From Linnemannia hyalina (taxonomy: Eukaryota; Mortierellomycota; Mortierellomycetes; Mortierellales; Mortierellaceae): 64,000 nucleotides of DNA. The notes below the pieces were generated by a model that saw only the letters and a list, made by a program, of their open reading frames with translations, did not search any database and had not been told where the DNA came from. Below are positions 1-13,108 of this stretch, in pieces (within the stretch, counting starts at the first letter, position 1; each line of letters opens with the position of its first letter). The stretch spans positions 2,356,001 through 2,420,000 of the forward strand of contig JAHRHY010000002.1 in the NCBI GenBank assembly GCA_019671135.1, given 5' to 3'. The translations under genes were made by a program, and so were the position numbers.

Positions 1-2133
1 TCATCGTCAGGCTGGTCTGGTTTTTGGTGGGCGGTAATCATCTCGCTGTAGAGGTTTCCAATCTGGAGCAGCTCGTCTAATGACCAATAAAGCATTATCG
101 CCATTAGGTAACTGCTCAGGTAATATGACAGAAATGACATTCTTCCAGCAATACTAACTCTTACCTTCATAAAGAGCTCTGGAAAGCAATCCAGCCATGG
201 AGAGGAGTTCGTGGTTCCAGATTTGGAGAGTCTTATCGACAAAGTCCAGACTCTCACGCTCGACGGTAGGGATGAAGCGACCAGCGACATGACTGCTGAA
301 TCCTGTCGTCTGGTGGGTTGGGAACCCGATGAATATCCGTCCTTGTTCTGGGAAGGGGACCAGGTCCTTGAAGATCGACTTGTTGTCTGCTGAAGCCTGT
401 TTCTCGTCATGTCCCACATAGAGGATCTGAATCGCGGTTTGACTAGGAGGATACTTTTTGGTCGTGCGTTCCATTTCGTTTGAGAATTGCTTTGACACTT
501 TGACATCGAGATTTCCTGAGGCGGTACGTAAGAAGATGGTGGTCGAGGTGTGTGTGACCTCCCGCGTCCATCGTGATACTTCCATTTTGGTGGCGTCCAG
601 TTGCACGCTCTGAAGATCGACCGACTTGAGCGTAAAAATCTTTTGAGGCGACGTCATGTACATGGTCTTGGGGAGGGTCATAGGTCGGGGTTCTCGCATC
701 TTCTTTGCGATCTTCAAGATGCAGTGATGATCCAAATAGACGGAGATGTCGCGGAGGTTGGCGGTGAACCCAAGTGAGCGAGCCAAGAAGGGACCAAACT
801 CATCCATACTCAACATATCCATGGGCTCACGCAGGTCAAGAAGGAATGTCGTCCAGCCGTCCTGTTGGTTCTCATCGTCTGGAATTACTGCGCGCTTAGC
901 GTAAAGTTGGTCGTTCCTCCAGTAAAACGCCATGCACTCCTTTCCCGACGATACGCTACAGTTCGAAAGCAATGGAGGAGAGTGTGAGTATACTCTCCAT
1001 TGATAGAAGTGCGGACAAAAATGCATGCGTCCTGCTCATAGTGCGCGATCCGCTTGACACTTACAATGGCTCCTCACAGATGGAAAAGAGAGAGTACTAG
1101 ATGGCAAGGATAAGGCACAGAACAAGGTGAGGTTAGCACGCAATTATCTCTATCAGTTGTAGCAGTAACTTGGCATCGACCAAACTTACAAATCCCACTC
1201 CGAAGGCACCGATCTATAAGCAAATGGAGTCAAAAAGAAGGGTGGTCAGTAACGTACAAATTTCAAATAAATTCCACCCTTTGCAGATATATCTAGTTCA
1301 GGCAAGAAGGCAGGTGTTGTGTGTTACCTTGGACTCGTCTGGGTTTCCTTCTGCGATCTTCTTGAGTCGGTTCCAGTCCTCTGGCCGAAAGTCCATTCCA
1401 TTGTTCTTAAACAGGACTCTAGTGATCTTGGCGCTCAGATTGGGGGTCGTCTCTTGGCTGTTGGGTGATGCACTCTCAAAGACTACCTCGATCCCCTTTG
1501 CGCCCGCATCATCTACATTGGACCAAGTTGAACGATAATCAGTATGAATAGATGGTAGACCATAAACTTTTCACTGCCACCTTCAACCTAAGGACCACGG
1601 ACATACCTGAGTTCTGCATCAGCTCGCGGTAGACGACATATTCAGCAGAGTATCTATTTCTCAATGGCACAAACAAGAAGATCATGTGAGAAACTCTTGG
1701 CATGACCTTGTTGTTTTGCTTGACGAACGTTGTAGGTTCGAATTTTAGGCGCAGTAAAGAGGGAAACCACTGCAATGCAAGGAGGGGGGCCACGTAATTG
1801 TCTCGTTTGTTTCCGCTAGAACGCGATCTCCTTGTGGCATTTGATCACGAGTTTATGAAAAATTCGAATGGTCGATGCTGTGCCAAGGGGGTATGTATCT
1901 ATTGTTTTCTTTACCTGGCGAGAATCTTGTCGATAAGATGGCGCTGGTTAACTACATGGATACAGTGAGAAGGTTAAAAGACTGGTGAGCGATGTGGTTT
2001 ATATTCAAACGGTAGCAAAGGGTGGCGAGGCGATAAGGTGACGTCCAAGTGTACCTTCGACTCGCTCCTCAGCTCCGGTGTGTGAGAGGACCTGAGAACG
2101 CAATGCGTCTAAGGCTGACTTTTTTGTGGCCAT
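1..2133 (-). CDS. DUF3684-family protein with GHKL (Hsp90/sacsin-like) ATPase domain, 3' part off window
   Basis: A large fungal protein of unknown role; only the N-terminal about 420 residues lie here. Exons on the minus strand are 2133-2055, 1951-1915, 1653-1607, 1512-1328, 1213-1190, 1096-1065, 955-165 and 76-1 (continuing off the edge); every junction keeps frame. The order of motifs is that of a GHKL ATPase: VNQRHLIDKILAR, then the N-box YRELMQNSDDAGAKG across exons 3 and 4, then the glycine box IGAFGVGFYSLFSICEE across exons 5 and 6. The region near residue 350 (GRIFIGFPTHQTTGFSSHV) is typical of DUF3684 proteins and of sacsin-type ATPase modules, where peptide or client binding is presumed but not shown. 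The start is the ATG at 2133, which gives MATKKSALDALRSQVLS. It is divergent from UVSSA with 346 bp between starts. The family is clear; the function is unknown. Confidence 0.85.
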
Positions 2134-2479
2134 GTGCTACGGTTCTTCTTGTGATTGGTTGATGTGATTGCGTTTAAAAGTAAAGAAAGGGGAAAGAGAG
2201 TTAGGAGAGGGGAGAGAAATTGTCTATGTGAGAAGTGTCTATAGGTTGTCTATAGGTAGGAAATGGAGTGTACAAGGAGATGAAGAGATGATGTTGGGCG
2301 AAAGAAGAAACGAAAGAGATGAACCTCCGACTCGCCCCTTGGTCTCCATGGAGAAGTGACTGGCATCAGCAATTTGCCACCAAAACGATGTAAAAAAAAA
2401 AGCTAAAAATGATAAGCATACGCCAGCTTGACACGATTACTCATCTTTCTTTCCTTCCATCCACTTCTATTTTGCAAAC

Positions 2480-5420
2480 ATGTCGACCATGGCAATGAAC
2501 CTCGAGGCACGCGAGGCCCTGTCGACACTCATCTTCGCCATCACCAAGACGGGTGACCTCTACCTCGACCCAGACCAAGTCAAAGTGCGTTGTTCTTCTA
2601 GTCCTTCAAAAGAAAATGCGGGAGGGGCGGGGCAGCTTCAATTGACAGTTGTCTAATTCTTGGCTGTTTCCCCTTCCCTCTTCCCTTTCTACCTATTAGC
2701 AAGTCAAATCCATTTGCAAAAAGTCGGATGTCAACGTCTGCACTGCCTACGACCTTCTCATGATCCAACTCAAACGCAAGCACGCTCAGGTATGATTACA
2801 TGTACCAAGAAGCAATTGTATAAATATGGAGATTGAGCACGTCGCGCAAGGTTCTCGCAAGAAGAAGCAAAAGAGCTGACGTGTATTCACCCCTCCTTCT
2901 TTCTCGAAAGATTCGTTATTCAAGCACACAGTTGATCGCAGAACTGTTCCAGAGATCGCACGTGTTCCGAGAACTCTTGGTGGCCGATTATCCTATCTTC
3001 TTGCAACTGACTGTCGGGATTCATCAACACCCTCTGCCACCCCCTGTTGTCTTTGCCGACAAGACCAAGAAACTCGCTATATCGCTCACGAATGAGTGGC
3101 ATGCCAAGTATGGACCCGTCTACAAGCAAGTAAGGCAGAATGGCAGACACTGGTGGTGTCTTGGCGTTGCCTATAACGATCATGTTATTCCAAGCGGTTA
3201 ACTCTGACCACGCTCTACTTTCGTGTTCGCTGAATTAAATAGATCGTCCTAGGATATGAGTTTCTGAGATATCACCTTAAGGTTGACTTCTCGAATCTGG
3301 TTCCAGTCACGGATGAGGCGCGCAGCGCAGAGCAGAGGGCGCAGGAAGAATTGAGTCGAAGGATCCGACAACGCAAGTATGAGAAGGCCGCTGTGGAGAT
3401 CGAGGAGATGTCAGAAGATATCCAGGATAATGTTCGAAAGATGGTATGCCATATTACTTCTTTGTTTTGGTATGTCCAATGTTCATGCAATGTCGGAGAA
3501 TATGAATACGACGAATATTAATTAAATACTGCATTAATGCATTTTTTTGACTGAGGATAGGGGTCCTGCTTCGACATTTTGGTTCCCAAATTGGACGACG
3601 AGAGTGCATTGAACGCTATATTTGGAGCACCTACTGGAAGCAACATCGACAAGGAACAAGATGCACAGGGTGACGATGATGAGAATGAAAATAGCAGGAT
3701 GGAACCGGACGACAGTGACATTGCAGAACAAGAAGCTGCTTGGCGGCAATACGATCCGATGGGGGTGCACGACAATGCACTGGGCACAAACCGATACAAG
3801 CTGACTATCAACGTCAACAAGGACAACCCGGTTGACGTTCAGGAATCAGAAGACAATGCAGAGGTCTTTACGACATTGCGGGAGTGCTATCGTCTTATTG
3901 TGAAGAAGCACTGGCCCAAGGTCACGGAATGGATGGACGTGCTAATGAGAGCAGACCACGAACCTGGAGAGCAGCGAGCGGAATACGACCGGCTGCTCAA
4001 GAAAACGATCGACTTGAAGAAAAGTGTGACCGATGCTAAGGGTAAAAGCGAGGATCTTGGTGTCAACATGGAGACCATGTACGGTACGTATCGTCCGATG
4101 TGAAAATTGAAAATGTACTTGCTATTTTCTTCAATGGACAAATGGCTAACTTGTCACTGTTCTCTTGTAATTAGGTCCGTATGAACATGATTCTAACGAG
4201 GATGATGAGGAACTCGAGGAAGTAGAAGTGATGGCAACCAGTAGCATCAAGAACAACACAAGGAGCAAAGGAAAGCAGCCTGTCAGTAATCAACAGAGGC
4301 CAGAGGCAAAGAACCCCAAGAACTCTGTCTTTTCGATGCATGGGCAAGATATCCTGGAAGACGATCCTACTTATGCTGGCGGTACTCATGTGACTCCAGT
4401 TCTAGCTGTTCCACGACCTGACACTAACAAAGCAAGGGATCTGAGGTCGACCACCGCACCCGAGGGCGAGGAGACGAGAGAAGGTATGGGCGTGTTCTCT
4501 TTTTCAAAACGTCAATTTTGCGAAAGCGTAGATAACAAGGGCAACTCACTCACTTGTTCATTAATGGTACATAGAACTGTTGGCAAGAGCTCCTTTGGTT
4601 CCTTGGGACGACGACTTGGCTGTTTGGGACAAGAAGGACATGGCTTTCAACACCTCTGGATTGGAATACTCGCACAGGTTCCTTGGTGTTGGCGACGGAA
4701 GCAACTTGGTCTCTCAGGACACTCTCGATCGGATGAAAATGCGGACTCGGATCTACAACCCTGAGCTACCCAATGAGATCAAGGTATGAATTGTGTATGG
4801 ACTTCTTTTGATCATCGTTTCTTTGCTGGGGCTCGTTGGACTCATGAACGACTTCACATATCGAATAGGCATGTCGGTTTCCGATGAGTAATGGGCGTCT
4901 CTGCATGCGTCGAGACTTGGTACGATGTCCTTATCATGGTCCGGTTGTCCCACGAGACGAGTTGGGTCAGATTCAGTTGCCTCCAGGGGAGGGTGGATTT
5001 GTTCGTCCGGGTGAGGAGGAGCTTGATGACGAACAGGAAGCAGCTCTTATCGCGAGAGCCATTGCTGCCGCTGCCGCACCTTCTTCATCTTCATCTTCAT
5101 CGGCGTCGTCCAGACGACCTGACTCTGGCAAGTCAAAATCCAAGGATACCTCTACGTGGGAAGATATTGAAGACGATGTCCATTTGGCCCTCGGACTTGA
5201 AAAGATTGAAGTACCTCGGAGACGAGGTCAGGGTGTCAAGAAGAAGAAGCCCGTTAAGCCTCCATCAGCTCTGGTCAACCTTTCCAAACCAGTCGACTCT
5301 TCGCGGGCACGGCTCCTGAGACGGGTAGCGACCAAGGCCTCGAAGAATTCGGTGACCCAGGATGAAGCGATTGAAAAGTCATCTTCTTCCCGGGATGCAC
5401 GACTCAATCGATGGCAGTAG
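2480..5420 (+). CDS. UVSSA: UV-stimulated scaffold protein A homologue (transcription-coupled repair)
   Basis: UVSSA acts with stalled RNA polymerase II, CSB and TFIIH in transcription-coupled nucleotide excision repair. Eight exons (2480-2584, 2700-2789, 2911-3129, 3243-3443, 3561-4083, 4175-4483, 4575-4783, 4869-5420) give 735 residues, close to the animal protein. The N-terminal VHS/ENTH-like helical domain is visible (IRYSSTQLIAELFQRSHVFR, then a YGPVYKQIVLGYEFLRYHLK segment). An acidic middle follows. The conserved C-terminal zinc-binding module starts at exon 8 (CRFPMSNGRLCMRRDLVRC, then PYHGPVVPRDE), matching the UVSSA-specific C-terminal domain. Serine- and lysine-rich stretches fill residues about 600-690. 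The ATG at 2480 follows TTGCAAACA and opens the helical domain directly. The assignment rests on both ends of the protein being recognisable; confidence is high. Confidence 0.93.
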
Positions 5421-8400
5421 TAGATAATGGGAGTTTGAAAAATAGCAATAAAGGTGTCTACCCCCAGCCCTCGACGCTATTTCAGGACGCATCGCTCTAT
5501 GGCCCGTTCGTTGTGAGAAGGAGGAGGAAAGAGAAGTAAGTGTTGGACGGGACGAACGAAAAGGGACGAGCAAGAACGAAGAAAAAAGAAAGGTCGAGGG
5601 CCCGTTTTTTCAGTGTCCCCGATCCTCCGTGAATCGACACTTGGTGCTCTCTTCGTCTAGTCAATTTTTAGCTCTATCGGTCAGAACGAGGGGACCCAGT
5701 GGGGCGGAGTCAAAGTCTTGCCTCGCATGGATAAGATACCAAAATAACAATAACAAAATGGCCAATGGAACCATGGGCACTGGAGTAGGAGGAAAGGGAG
5801 ACGGTGGACGGGAGAGGGCGGTCCAATGGGCGAGTGTGGTTGGTACGTTGGTACGTCTGACCGTCTGTCTGTTTGTGGGTATCGATTTTTTTTCCTTGTT
5901 TTGCATAATTAACCTTAATCTGGTAGTCATTTTGCTCGACATGGAAAGATGCACACAAACTCAACAGAGAAAAGGACGAATGCGAAGAGACGGCCATTGG
6001 TGGTCTCCCGAACAAATGCCAGGCATGGTCCATGGTCGAAGGGTCACTGATCAAACAAAAACAAACGCTCAGTTAGGTCACGCTTCTTCCTTCTCCCAAC
6101 TCTCTCTCACCCCTCGCCCACCCAGCCCCCATCCCCACCACTTGCCTCACGGCCCTTTCGTCTTTGTTTTCCGAACGTTGGCTGTTCTTATCCGCCCATC
6201 ATGCAAATCTTCCTTTGCTGCATGCATCCTACCGTTTTGTTTAGTTTTTTTTTTTTGCTGCTACTGTTGCTGCTCTAAACATATACCTCAATTACTCCGA
6301 TTGTCCTTTGAGGAATTATCTCATTCTCATCCTTTGGTCAAAACCGCTGACATTGTTTCGCAACATATTATTTTTTGCTGGTCGTCCATGGTACCTGTGC
6401 GAATCTGGAATGTGTTACTCTTGTATGTATGTGTGTATGTGAAAAAAGAACAGTCTTCTTATAATGCACGGCTAAGTAGAGATTGCATTAATGAGAGAAG
6501 GAGAGAGAGACGAAAGGAGAGGAGGAGAGAGGATGGTGGATCTATCCAAGAAAAGAAAAAGACGCATGGTTGCGCCATGGCTCAATTTTTAGTTGCTGGA
6601 TTCCAATGTCGCATTGATGAGAGAGAGAAGAAGGGGATGGCCAGTACGTCCGAGGAGAAAGGGGTGAGAGGGACGGTTACCCAGGCCAACACCATGTTAT
6701 TGTTGTGGATTTTGCAAACAGCGCGCTTTTTTCCATGATTACCCATGTTAAATATCATATCGATCGATGGTAGCACAAAGAGCTTTTGTATGGTTTGTTT
6801 TGCTCGCATGCTTGTTTCTTTCTCTTTTTTTTTATTATTTTCATGGATCCCTCTGCGGGTGAAGGTAAAAAAAGAAGTAATAATGGGAAACGGGAAATTG
6901 GCTTGGAGGTGTGGGGATGGGACAGGGATGTGTCAGGTGGGGGGCGCTCAGACCATCTTTTTCGCACCTGAGGTTGCCCCTGTCTGATGATACATGACTG
7001 ATGAGTGCGAGACATCCCTGTGTCAGTTTCTTTGCTTCTTTGTTCACTTCTTACAAACGTTTGTGATGGCTCTGTTCGCCCTTTCTTTCATCCACCATTC
7101 CTCCTGCCGTTGGCCACTGCTTCCGCCGCTGCTGCTTCTTGTCTCCATTTAGAGAGATGATGAAGGAGCTGAAAACAAATGGAGTGGTGAGTGAAGGCTT
7201 GATGAACGTGTCAAGCAAATGAGGTCTGGATGGTGTTCCTCGTCCAGCACCAAGAAAAAAGTCTCCGCCGTGTTTTCCTTTTCACCGTTTCCAAGCCCAT
7301 GAACTCTGAATATTTTGAGCGAGCTCTCTTGTTTACTTCTGTTGTTGTTCGTAAGTCGATGAAAGTTTTTGTTTCGTTAAATGTAGGTTGCACAGGCCGA
7401 AAGGAGAATACAAATTGCAAGCTAGGTACTAAAGGCAAAGGAGGAAAAGGAGAAGGTGTAAACGAGGCGGACAGGGGGAGGATGAATGCTGTTGTAAAAG
7501 GTCCGAAGTAGTTGCTGTCAGGAACTTGGATTTGTTTGCCCATTGTACATTCCATGGGACAATGAAAAATATATTCTCCTTTTTGAACAGAGGCATGTCC
7601 GTTCTTGAGTGCATTAATGCGAGCATGGACGAAATGAACTGGGCCATGGCCATGGGTTTGGTGGGTGTGGACGACATGAACTGGGCTATGGGTGCGGCGG
7701 GTATGAACGACCATTGACCATGTCGTTCCTATTCAATTGGACTAACAATCAAAACATCCATTCAATTGTCGATTGAGTGTTTTTTTTTCAGTGCTCTCGT
7801 ATTTTACTTTCTCCCTCTTCTCTCTTCTCTCTTCTCTCTTCTTCTCATCCTCTCTTCCTTCTCTCTCTCCCTTTTCATCATCATCATCTCTCCTCTTACT
7901 CTTCATCTCCTCATCTCTCATATTTACCTCTTTCCTTCATCAATCTTTATCATCCTTTCTTCCATCCTCTCTAATCCATCATCCTTCCTTCTCATCCCGA
8001 CCTTCCTTGCATCTTATTTGCATGCCCTTCTTCGGATCCATCTTTGCCCTTTCCTTCATGTGAGTGTTCTTATTTTGTTTGTGTAAGCAAAAGACACACC
8101 TTTAAACCCGTGTCCCTTTATTGTCCCTTTTTCCCTTTTCCCTTTTTATTTCCCTTGCACCTCCTGTCAATCTGTTTGCCTGTGTGTGTGTGCTCCTGCG
8201 TCAACTCCTGTCCTTGGCTCACCGTCTTTCACACACAGACATCCTCTCTCTCTCTGCTACTCCATCATATCATACCATTCATTCCTACCTCACAATACGC
8301 TCTCTATTTTGTTATGGTTTCCCTTGAAGCAGTTTTTAATAACTACTTTTGTTCAGTCCGAGCTGGTTCGTTTTTTTTCTTTTTCTTTGACCGTCAAATT

Positions 8401-9658
8401 CTTTTTTTGTGTGAGGGAGAGTTTGTTCCTGAAGTGTCCCATAAACCTTTACACCTCAACTCTGAACGACCCAACTACGGACTACTACAAAACAACGCAC
8501 TCGGCGGTCAGGTCTTAGTTTGGAGCAAACAAGGAGATTGAATGACCTTGTGAAGCAAACAACATTCACCAAAGAAAACGAGTGAGCAAAAACAAAAAAA
8601 CATAATGCAATGTGAATCCCCAAACTAGGAACAGCATTAGCATCAACAACGGCGTCAAGCTGCCATCAAACCAGTCGGACATCTTCCTTTTTTTCCTTAT
8701 CCACCTTTGTCGACCTGTCCCTTTTTTTTGTTCTTTCAAACTGTGCCTTTTCCTTCCTTCAATTGCACTTGCATTGATCGATTGATGGATATCCGGGGTG
8801 CCTTTTCTTTCTGTCTGCTTTCTCTTTACCTGTCCCTTCCTGTCCTTTTCTTTTATTTTTTCTCTCCACTCTCTCTCATACCCGCCCCCCTTCGCCCTCG
8901 CCCTTCTATTCCTTTCTCTTCTTTCCTTCCTTCCCCTCCTCTCCCTGCGGATACTTTTTTTCTTTCAACACAGCCCTTCACCCCCGGACCTCCTCTTGCC
9001 CTTTCTCGATCATTCTCCAACCTCTCGGCTGGCTGTATATTACCCTTTCCTTGCAACGATCTTATTTCTCTCTCCTTTCACTAATATTCGACATGGCTTG
9101 ATGTCCATTATCCATACCAACACCACTCTTTTCTCTTTCTCTCTCATTCTGGCGACTATCCTCCTTGTTTCTTTCCCTTTCCCGGTGGCCGAGATATTCC
9201 CCTGTGGAAATAAAGAAACCCCCCTACATTCTCTACCCTGTACAATCATTCACTTTCTTACCTCTTCTTTACCGTTGCACCTTTTCTTTCTTGGCTTGTG
9301 GGTCCTCCATTTTCTTATTCATTCTCTTGTCTTCCCTTTTCATCATATATCGACACCCCTGGCCGCAACCGCTACCTTCTTCCATCTATGAGAAACCAAT
9401 TTTCCAGTGATCTAACACAGCTTCTTCCTCTTCTTGCAACTTCTACTTTCCTTTCAGCTCTATACCCTTTATTACCCTTTACTTTCCTCTTCTCGACCTG
9501 CTCTCCTGCTCCTTCATCACTCCTTCTTTTTTTTAATCATTAATTCAACGCCTCGCCATCACTATCCCGACTTGCAACTCCTTATTTCTTCAGGAACATC
9601 ACGCCTTTTACCGCTCGATCAACACACGCATAAACCAGACTTACAGAATCAACACAGG
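5421..9658 (+). other. Gene-free 4.2 kb interval; CT-rich leader before CYRI
   Basis: No coding region is supported. Open frames up to 369 codons exist (for example 5629-6738) but have low-complexity composition, no recognisable domain and no splice logic. From about 7766 to 9650 the plus strand is strongly pyrimidine-rich (TCTTC, CCTTTT runs), as expected of a fungal promoter and long 5' leader for the CYRI gene that starts at 9659. The part from 5421 to 7700 is purine/pyrimidine mixed and holds no RNA gene that could be recognised by eye. Confidence 0.5.
7628..7712 (+). repeat. Short imperfect direct repeat in the interval upstream of CYRI
   Basis: Two copies of a unit containing GAC-GA(A/C)ATGAACTGGGC and CATGGG or TATGGG lie back to back; the second copy carries a few substitutions and an indel. 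It would read as a repeated DMNWAM motif on the plus strand, but the open frame around it (7526-7717) shows no other coding character. Confidence 0.45.
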
Positions 9659-12282
9659 ATGGGCAACTTTCTCTCACAATTCAGCGTCCTCGTCAGCAAG
9701 GATAACGACGTCAACTTGCCCGATGTCCAACTCGACTTTGAGGGTAATTACCACTATCTTTCATCCGAGGTATTGTCTTCTGCTCGGCTTCGTCAAAATC
9801 AACACACAACCTAGAGAAACTCACACAATCATCTCCAATGGTTTTTTTATAGCCCTAGGCTCCTCAATGTCAGATGAAGATGCTGCATCCTACTCCAACG
9901 TGCTGCATATGCTCGAACCAACTGCAGATCTGTTGGAACTCCTCCGGACTTATCAGGGTTGTGGAGATCAAATTCGTCAGGTAAATATCTGGCTGGTCGA
10001 CATTGAACGGAATTCTCTTCTCCTCCTACAAGTTGTTGCTGGGAGGGCTCACAGAGGGAATGACAGGGAGAGACGTCAAAAAAAAATTGGCCAGCGAACC
10101 AAAGGATGGCAGTAGAGGTGAACAACGGTCGGCAAGGGCAGAGGAACAACTGAACTCTACAAGAATCAGATTGGTTCGAAAAAAGGGGGGTAGTCGAAAT
10201 GGATGAGGGATACAAGAGAGAATGGGTAGGTGAAATCTATCCCCATTCGCCCTTCTTCGCTATTCACTCCATTGTTTTGTCGTTATTACTTGCATTACTC
10301 GTCCATCAAGGCTGTTGTGAAGGCATAGGAGGAAAGACAACGATTTGATGGCGAGACATTTGCAGGATAATTCGATTTGGTGCGAAAAGGACTGAGGGCT
10401 GTGTCCAGTGTGCAGTGTGCAAAAACAAGAAAAAAAAAGGGTCACGACAGGGAGGAGGGAGGGGAACAAAGAAAGGAAAGGCCATGAGTGGTTCAGACGG
10501 CTGGAACGGGAAAGCAGGACCACAACGACTTTTTTTTTGTGATGAATTTGGCGTCCTTCAGGGGATGGCCGAGCAGCAACCAAGACAAATTTCATGCATA
10601 TCGCCAACAGACAGACGGACTGACAGCTCGTCTAAAGGCGGCATAATTACAGTCATCAGGAATACTAAGAAGTGGCTAGTACGTTTGGAATGGACCTGAT
10701 GAGAACCCTTCTGCATTGCTTTGCACTGGATACACCAACCCATGGTCACGCTATTCTCCTTCGACTGCATTCATAATTACGGCTCTCAATGGAAGGTCCT
10801 GGGTGGAATTGTGCCATGGTCTACCAATATCAACATCAATATCATATCGCCAACAACATCACAACGACAACATCAACTACAACAGTAGCAGCAACCTATT
10901 ACTTGGGAAGGAGAAGGGGGTTAAAGAAGAGAAAGAAAGGGAGGTCTTAACGCGCGTGTGTGCTTGCATTTATTTCATGCATCTTTTCCACTATGCTGCT
11001 GTTGGGTTGAATGCCTATGACGAATTGGTTGTGCAATATTGTCCGTTGCGAGACATCATACCATGCAAGAGGGCGGAGAGCTCATACTGCGCCTGCTTCC
11101 TGGACCATTGAGCCTGCAAAACAACGTCAACGAGCAGAAACAGGAGCAACTGGCAACAGAAGAAGGAGGAGGAGGAGGATGAAGAGTAAACAAACAGCAT
11201 TTAGAAACAGCAAGAGGAGGTTACGCCTAGAGCACATTCTCCACACTTTTGCACCCACACTGCATGCATTCACACACGTGCTTTGATCAGGCATATCCAT
11301 CCCTTATACTATATACCATCCATTCCCACCTTCCATTCTAACCTGCTCTTTGCTTTTTGCCCTTACCTGATAGGCCATTGGATCACCCTCGCCTGAGACG
11401 GAGGCAGAAGCCTGGAAGCACGTCAGTGCTGCGGTTGCCAAGCTCAAGATGTTCTACAAGTACTCGACCTCTATTGGTAAGGACTAGCTAGATACATGTA
11501 TACACTAATCAAAGGCCAACGCTTATTTGTTTCGCCACCAACCTGAAATGTTTCGCCACTAAAAAGCACGAGTAGCCACTAACATTATGTTCGTTAACAT
11601 TTTGATGGGAATAGAAAACTGCTTGCCTCAGATCCTTCAGACCCTTTGCATTGGAGACGTCAACAAGAACTTGGAGAAACATCAAACGCTTGCCAAGATC
11701 CTCTGCCAGCTCTTGGACTTTGTGTTTGAGTTTGACTCGCTCAAGATGAAGACGCCCCAGATCCAGAACGACTTTTCATACTACAGGAGGTGCCTTTCAC
11801 GCGGAAAGCTGTCGAACGACGGCGATCTCAAATCAGCCATGAACGAGGATGAGCTCGCCAACAAGGTCTCGTTCTTTTACGCATATCCAACACCCATGCT
11901 CAAGACGGTGACAGAGGTGACGACCGCGTTTGTGGACCGGCATCGTGTGGTCAGGAGTGTCTCGGAGTGCTTGGCGACCTTGGCTGGTGTCTGTTACAAC
12001 ACTGTCAGCAACTTGAAGAAGAAGCCTCAGCGACCAGAGACGACGGCGTTTTGTTTGCGCGTCATGGTGATTGCCATCATTATCTACGACCACATTGACC
12101 CCCAGGGGGCATTCAATAAGTCGTCCCCCATCAACATCAAGTCGTCCGTCAAGGCGATTCACTCTCACGGCAACTCGAGCGATACTCCCAACCTGATCTC
12201 TGCTCTTCGGTTCAACACCAAGCACCTGAACGACTCTAGCACACCCAAGGCCATCAAGACTCTTATGGCCTCCTGTGCATAG
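9659..12282 (+). CDS. CYRI: CYRI (FAM49) family RAC1-binding regulator of actin
   Basis: CYRI proteins bind active RAC1 and restrain the Scar/WAVE complex, so this is a cortical actin regulator acting at membranes. Exons 9659-9743, 9853-9980, 11374-11476 and 11615-12282 give 327 residues, the usual length of the family. The N-terminus MGNFLSQF keeps Gly2, the expected myristoylation site. The DUF1394 core is clear: LLELLRTYQGCGDQIRQ, then FEFDSLKMKTPQIQ, then NDFSYYRRCLSR with the paired arginines known in animals to contact RAC1, then TPMLKTVTEVTT and FCLRVMVIAIIIYDHIDP, ending in ALRFNTKHLNDSSTPKAIK. Intron 2 is 1393 bp, far longer than the roughly 50-250 bp introns common around it. A PAK kinase, another Rac/Cdc42 effector, lies about 10 kb downstream. 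Confidence 0.93.
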
Positions 12283-12837
12283 AAAGAAACAAAATCCTTC
12301 ATTTTATTATTCCTTGTATTTTTTTTCTCCCCTTTTCTCTCCTCTCGTCACCTTCACCTTTTACCCTTCGCTCTTCCCTTTGAAATCAAATCAATGATTC
12401 CTCAGCACTTTTTTCATTAATAACTCCGTCTTCTTCCTTCTCCTTCAAAAGGACCAGTTCTTTTACCTCACACTGTCCTTGAAACCTCCTTGCAATCTTA
12501 TTGCCTATTATCATCATATTCCTCTTCCAAATACCATGCGTACAGTTTTTAGCCTTTTATTCTGACTTCTTCCTTTTTCTTTCTTGCACCGACATGTTTC
12601 CTTCCTTGTCTTTTCATTTTCCTTTCATCGTTCCTTTGCAGAAACTCTCAAACGTCCAAAAAATAAAAAAATATAAAATAATATGACACCCCATGTATGG
12701 CCGTTCTGGATAAAGATATGAATATGAACGATGCACCTCCACATGTTGACTTGCGTGAGGCTTTATACTTGACCCAAAAGCCCAATTGGCAGGGGAATTG
12801 AAGGCTGTTGCCGCCTCTACCATTCTTTGTTTAACCT

Positions 12838-12872
<35 letters not shown>

Positions 12873-13108
12873 GTAGGCCATCGCTTCCTCAGAGGAGCAA
12901 AGGTCTTCCTTTTTTAAAAGTCGACCGTTTTCCGAAAAAAAAAAAAGAAGTCCAGGAAGGGTTCAGCGCAGATATATAGACTTTACTTTCACACATTTCA
13001 TTCCATTCCTGTTTCCACTCAACCGTTCCGCATTCGCTCTCCATTCCTCATCTCCATTCAAGACTTTCCTCCTCGGCAACTCTCCCAAAGTCAACAAACG
13101 TTACAGCA
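12283..13108. other. Intergenic interval with a 31-bp poly-T tract
   Basis: No gene is seen. The first part is the AT-rich 3' flank of CYRI. A run of 31 T lies at 12841-12871. The last roughly 150 bp (CT-rich, with a TATATA at 12973) look like the promoter and leader of the gene at 13109. Confidence 0.5.

Noticed and set aside
5629..6738. 369-codon plus-strand open frame
   Set aside because: Low-complexity composition, runs of F, C, S, R and K, no domain, no splice or start context; probably a chance open frame in promoter/leader sequence.
7211..7714. 167-codon minus-strand open frame with His-Thr repeats
   Set aside because: Its repeats come from a short DNA direct repeat; no other coding signal.
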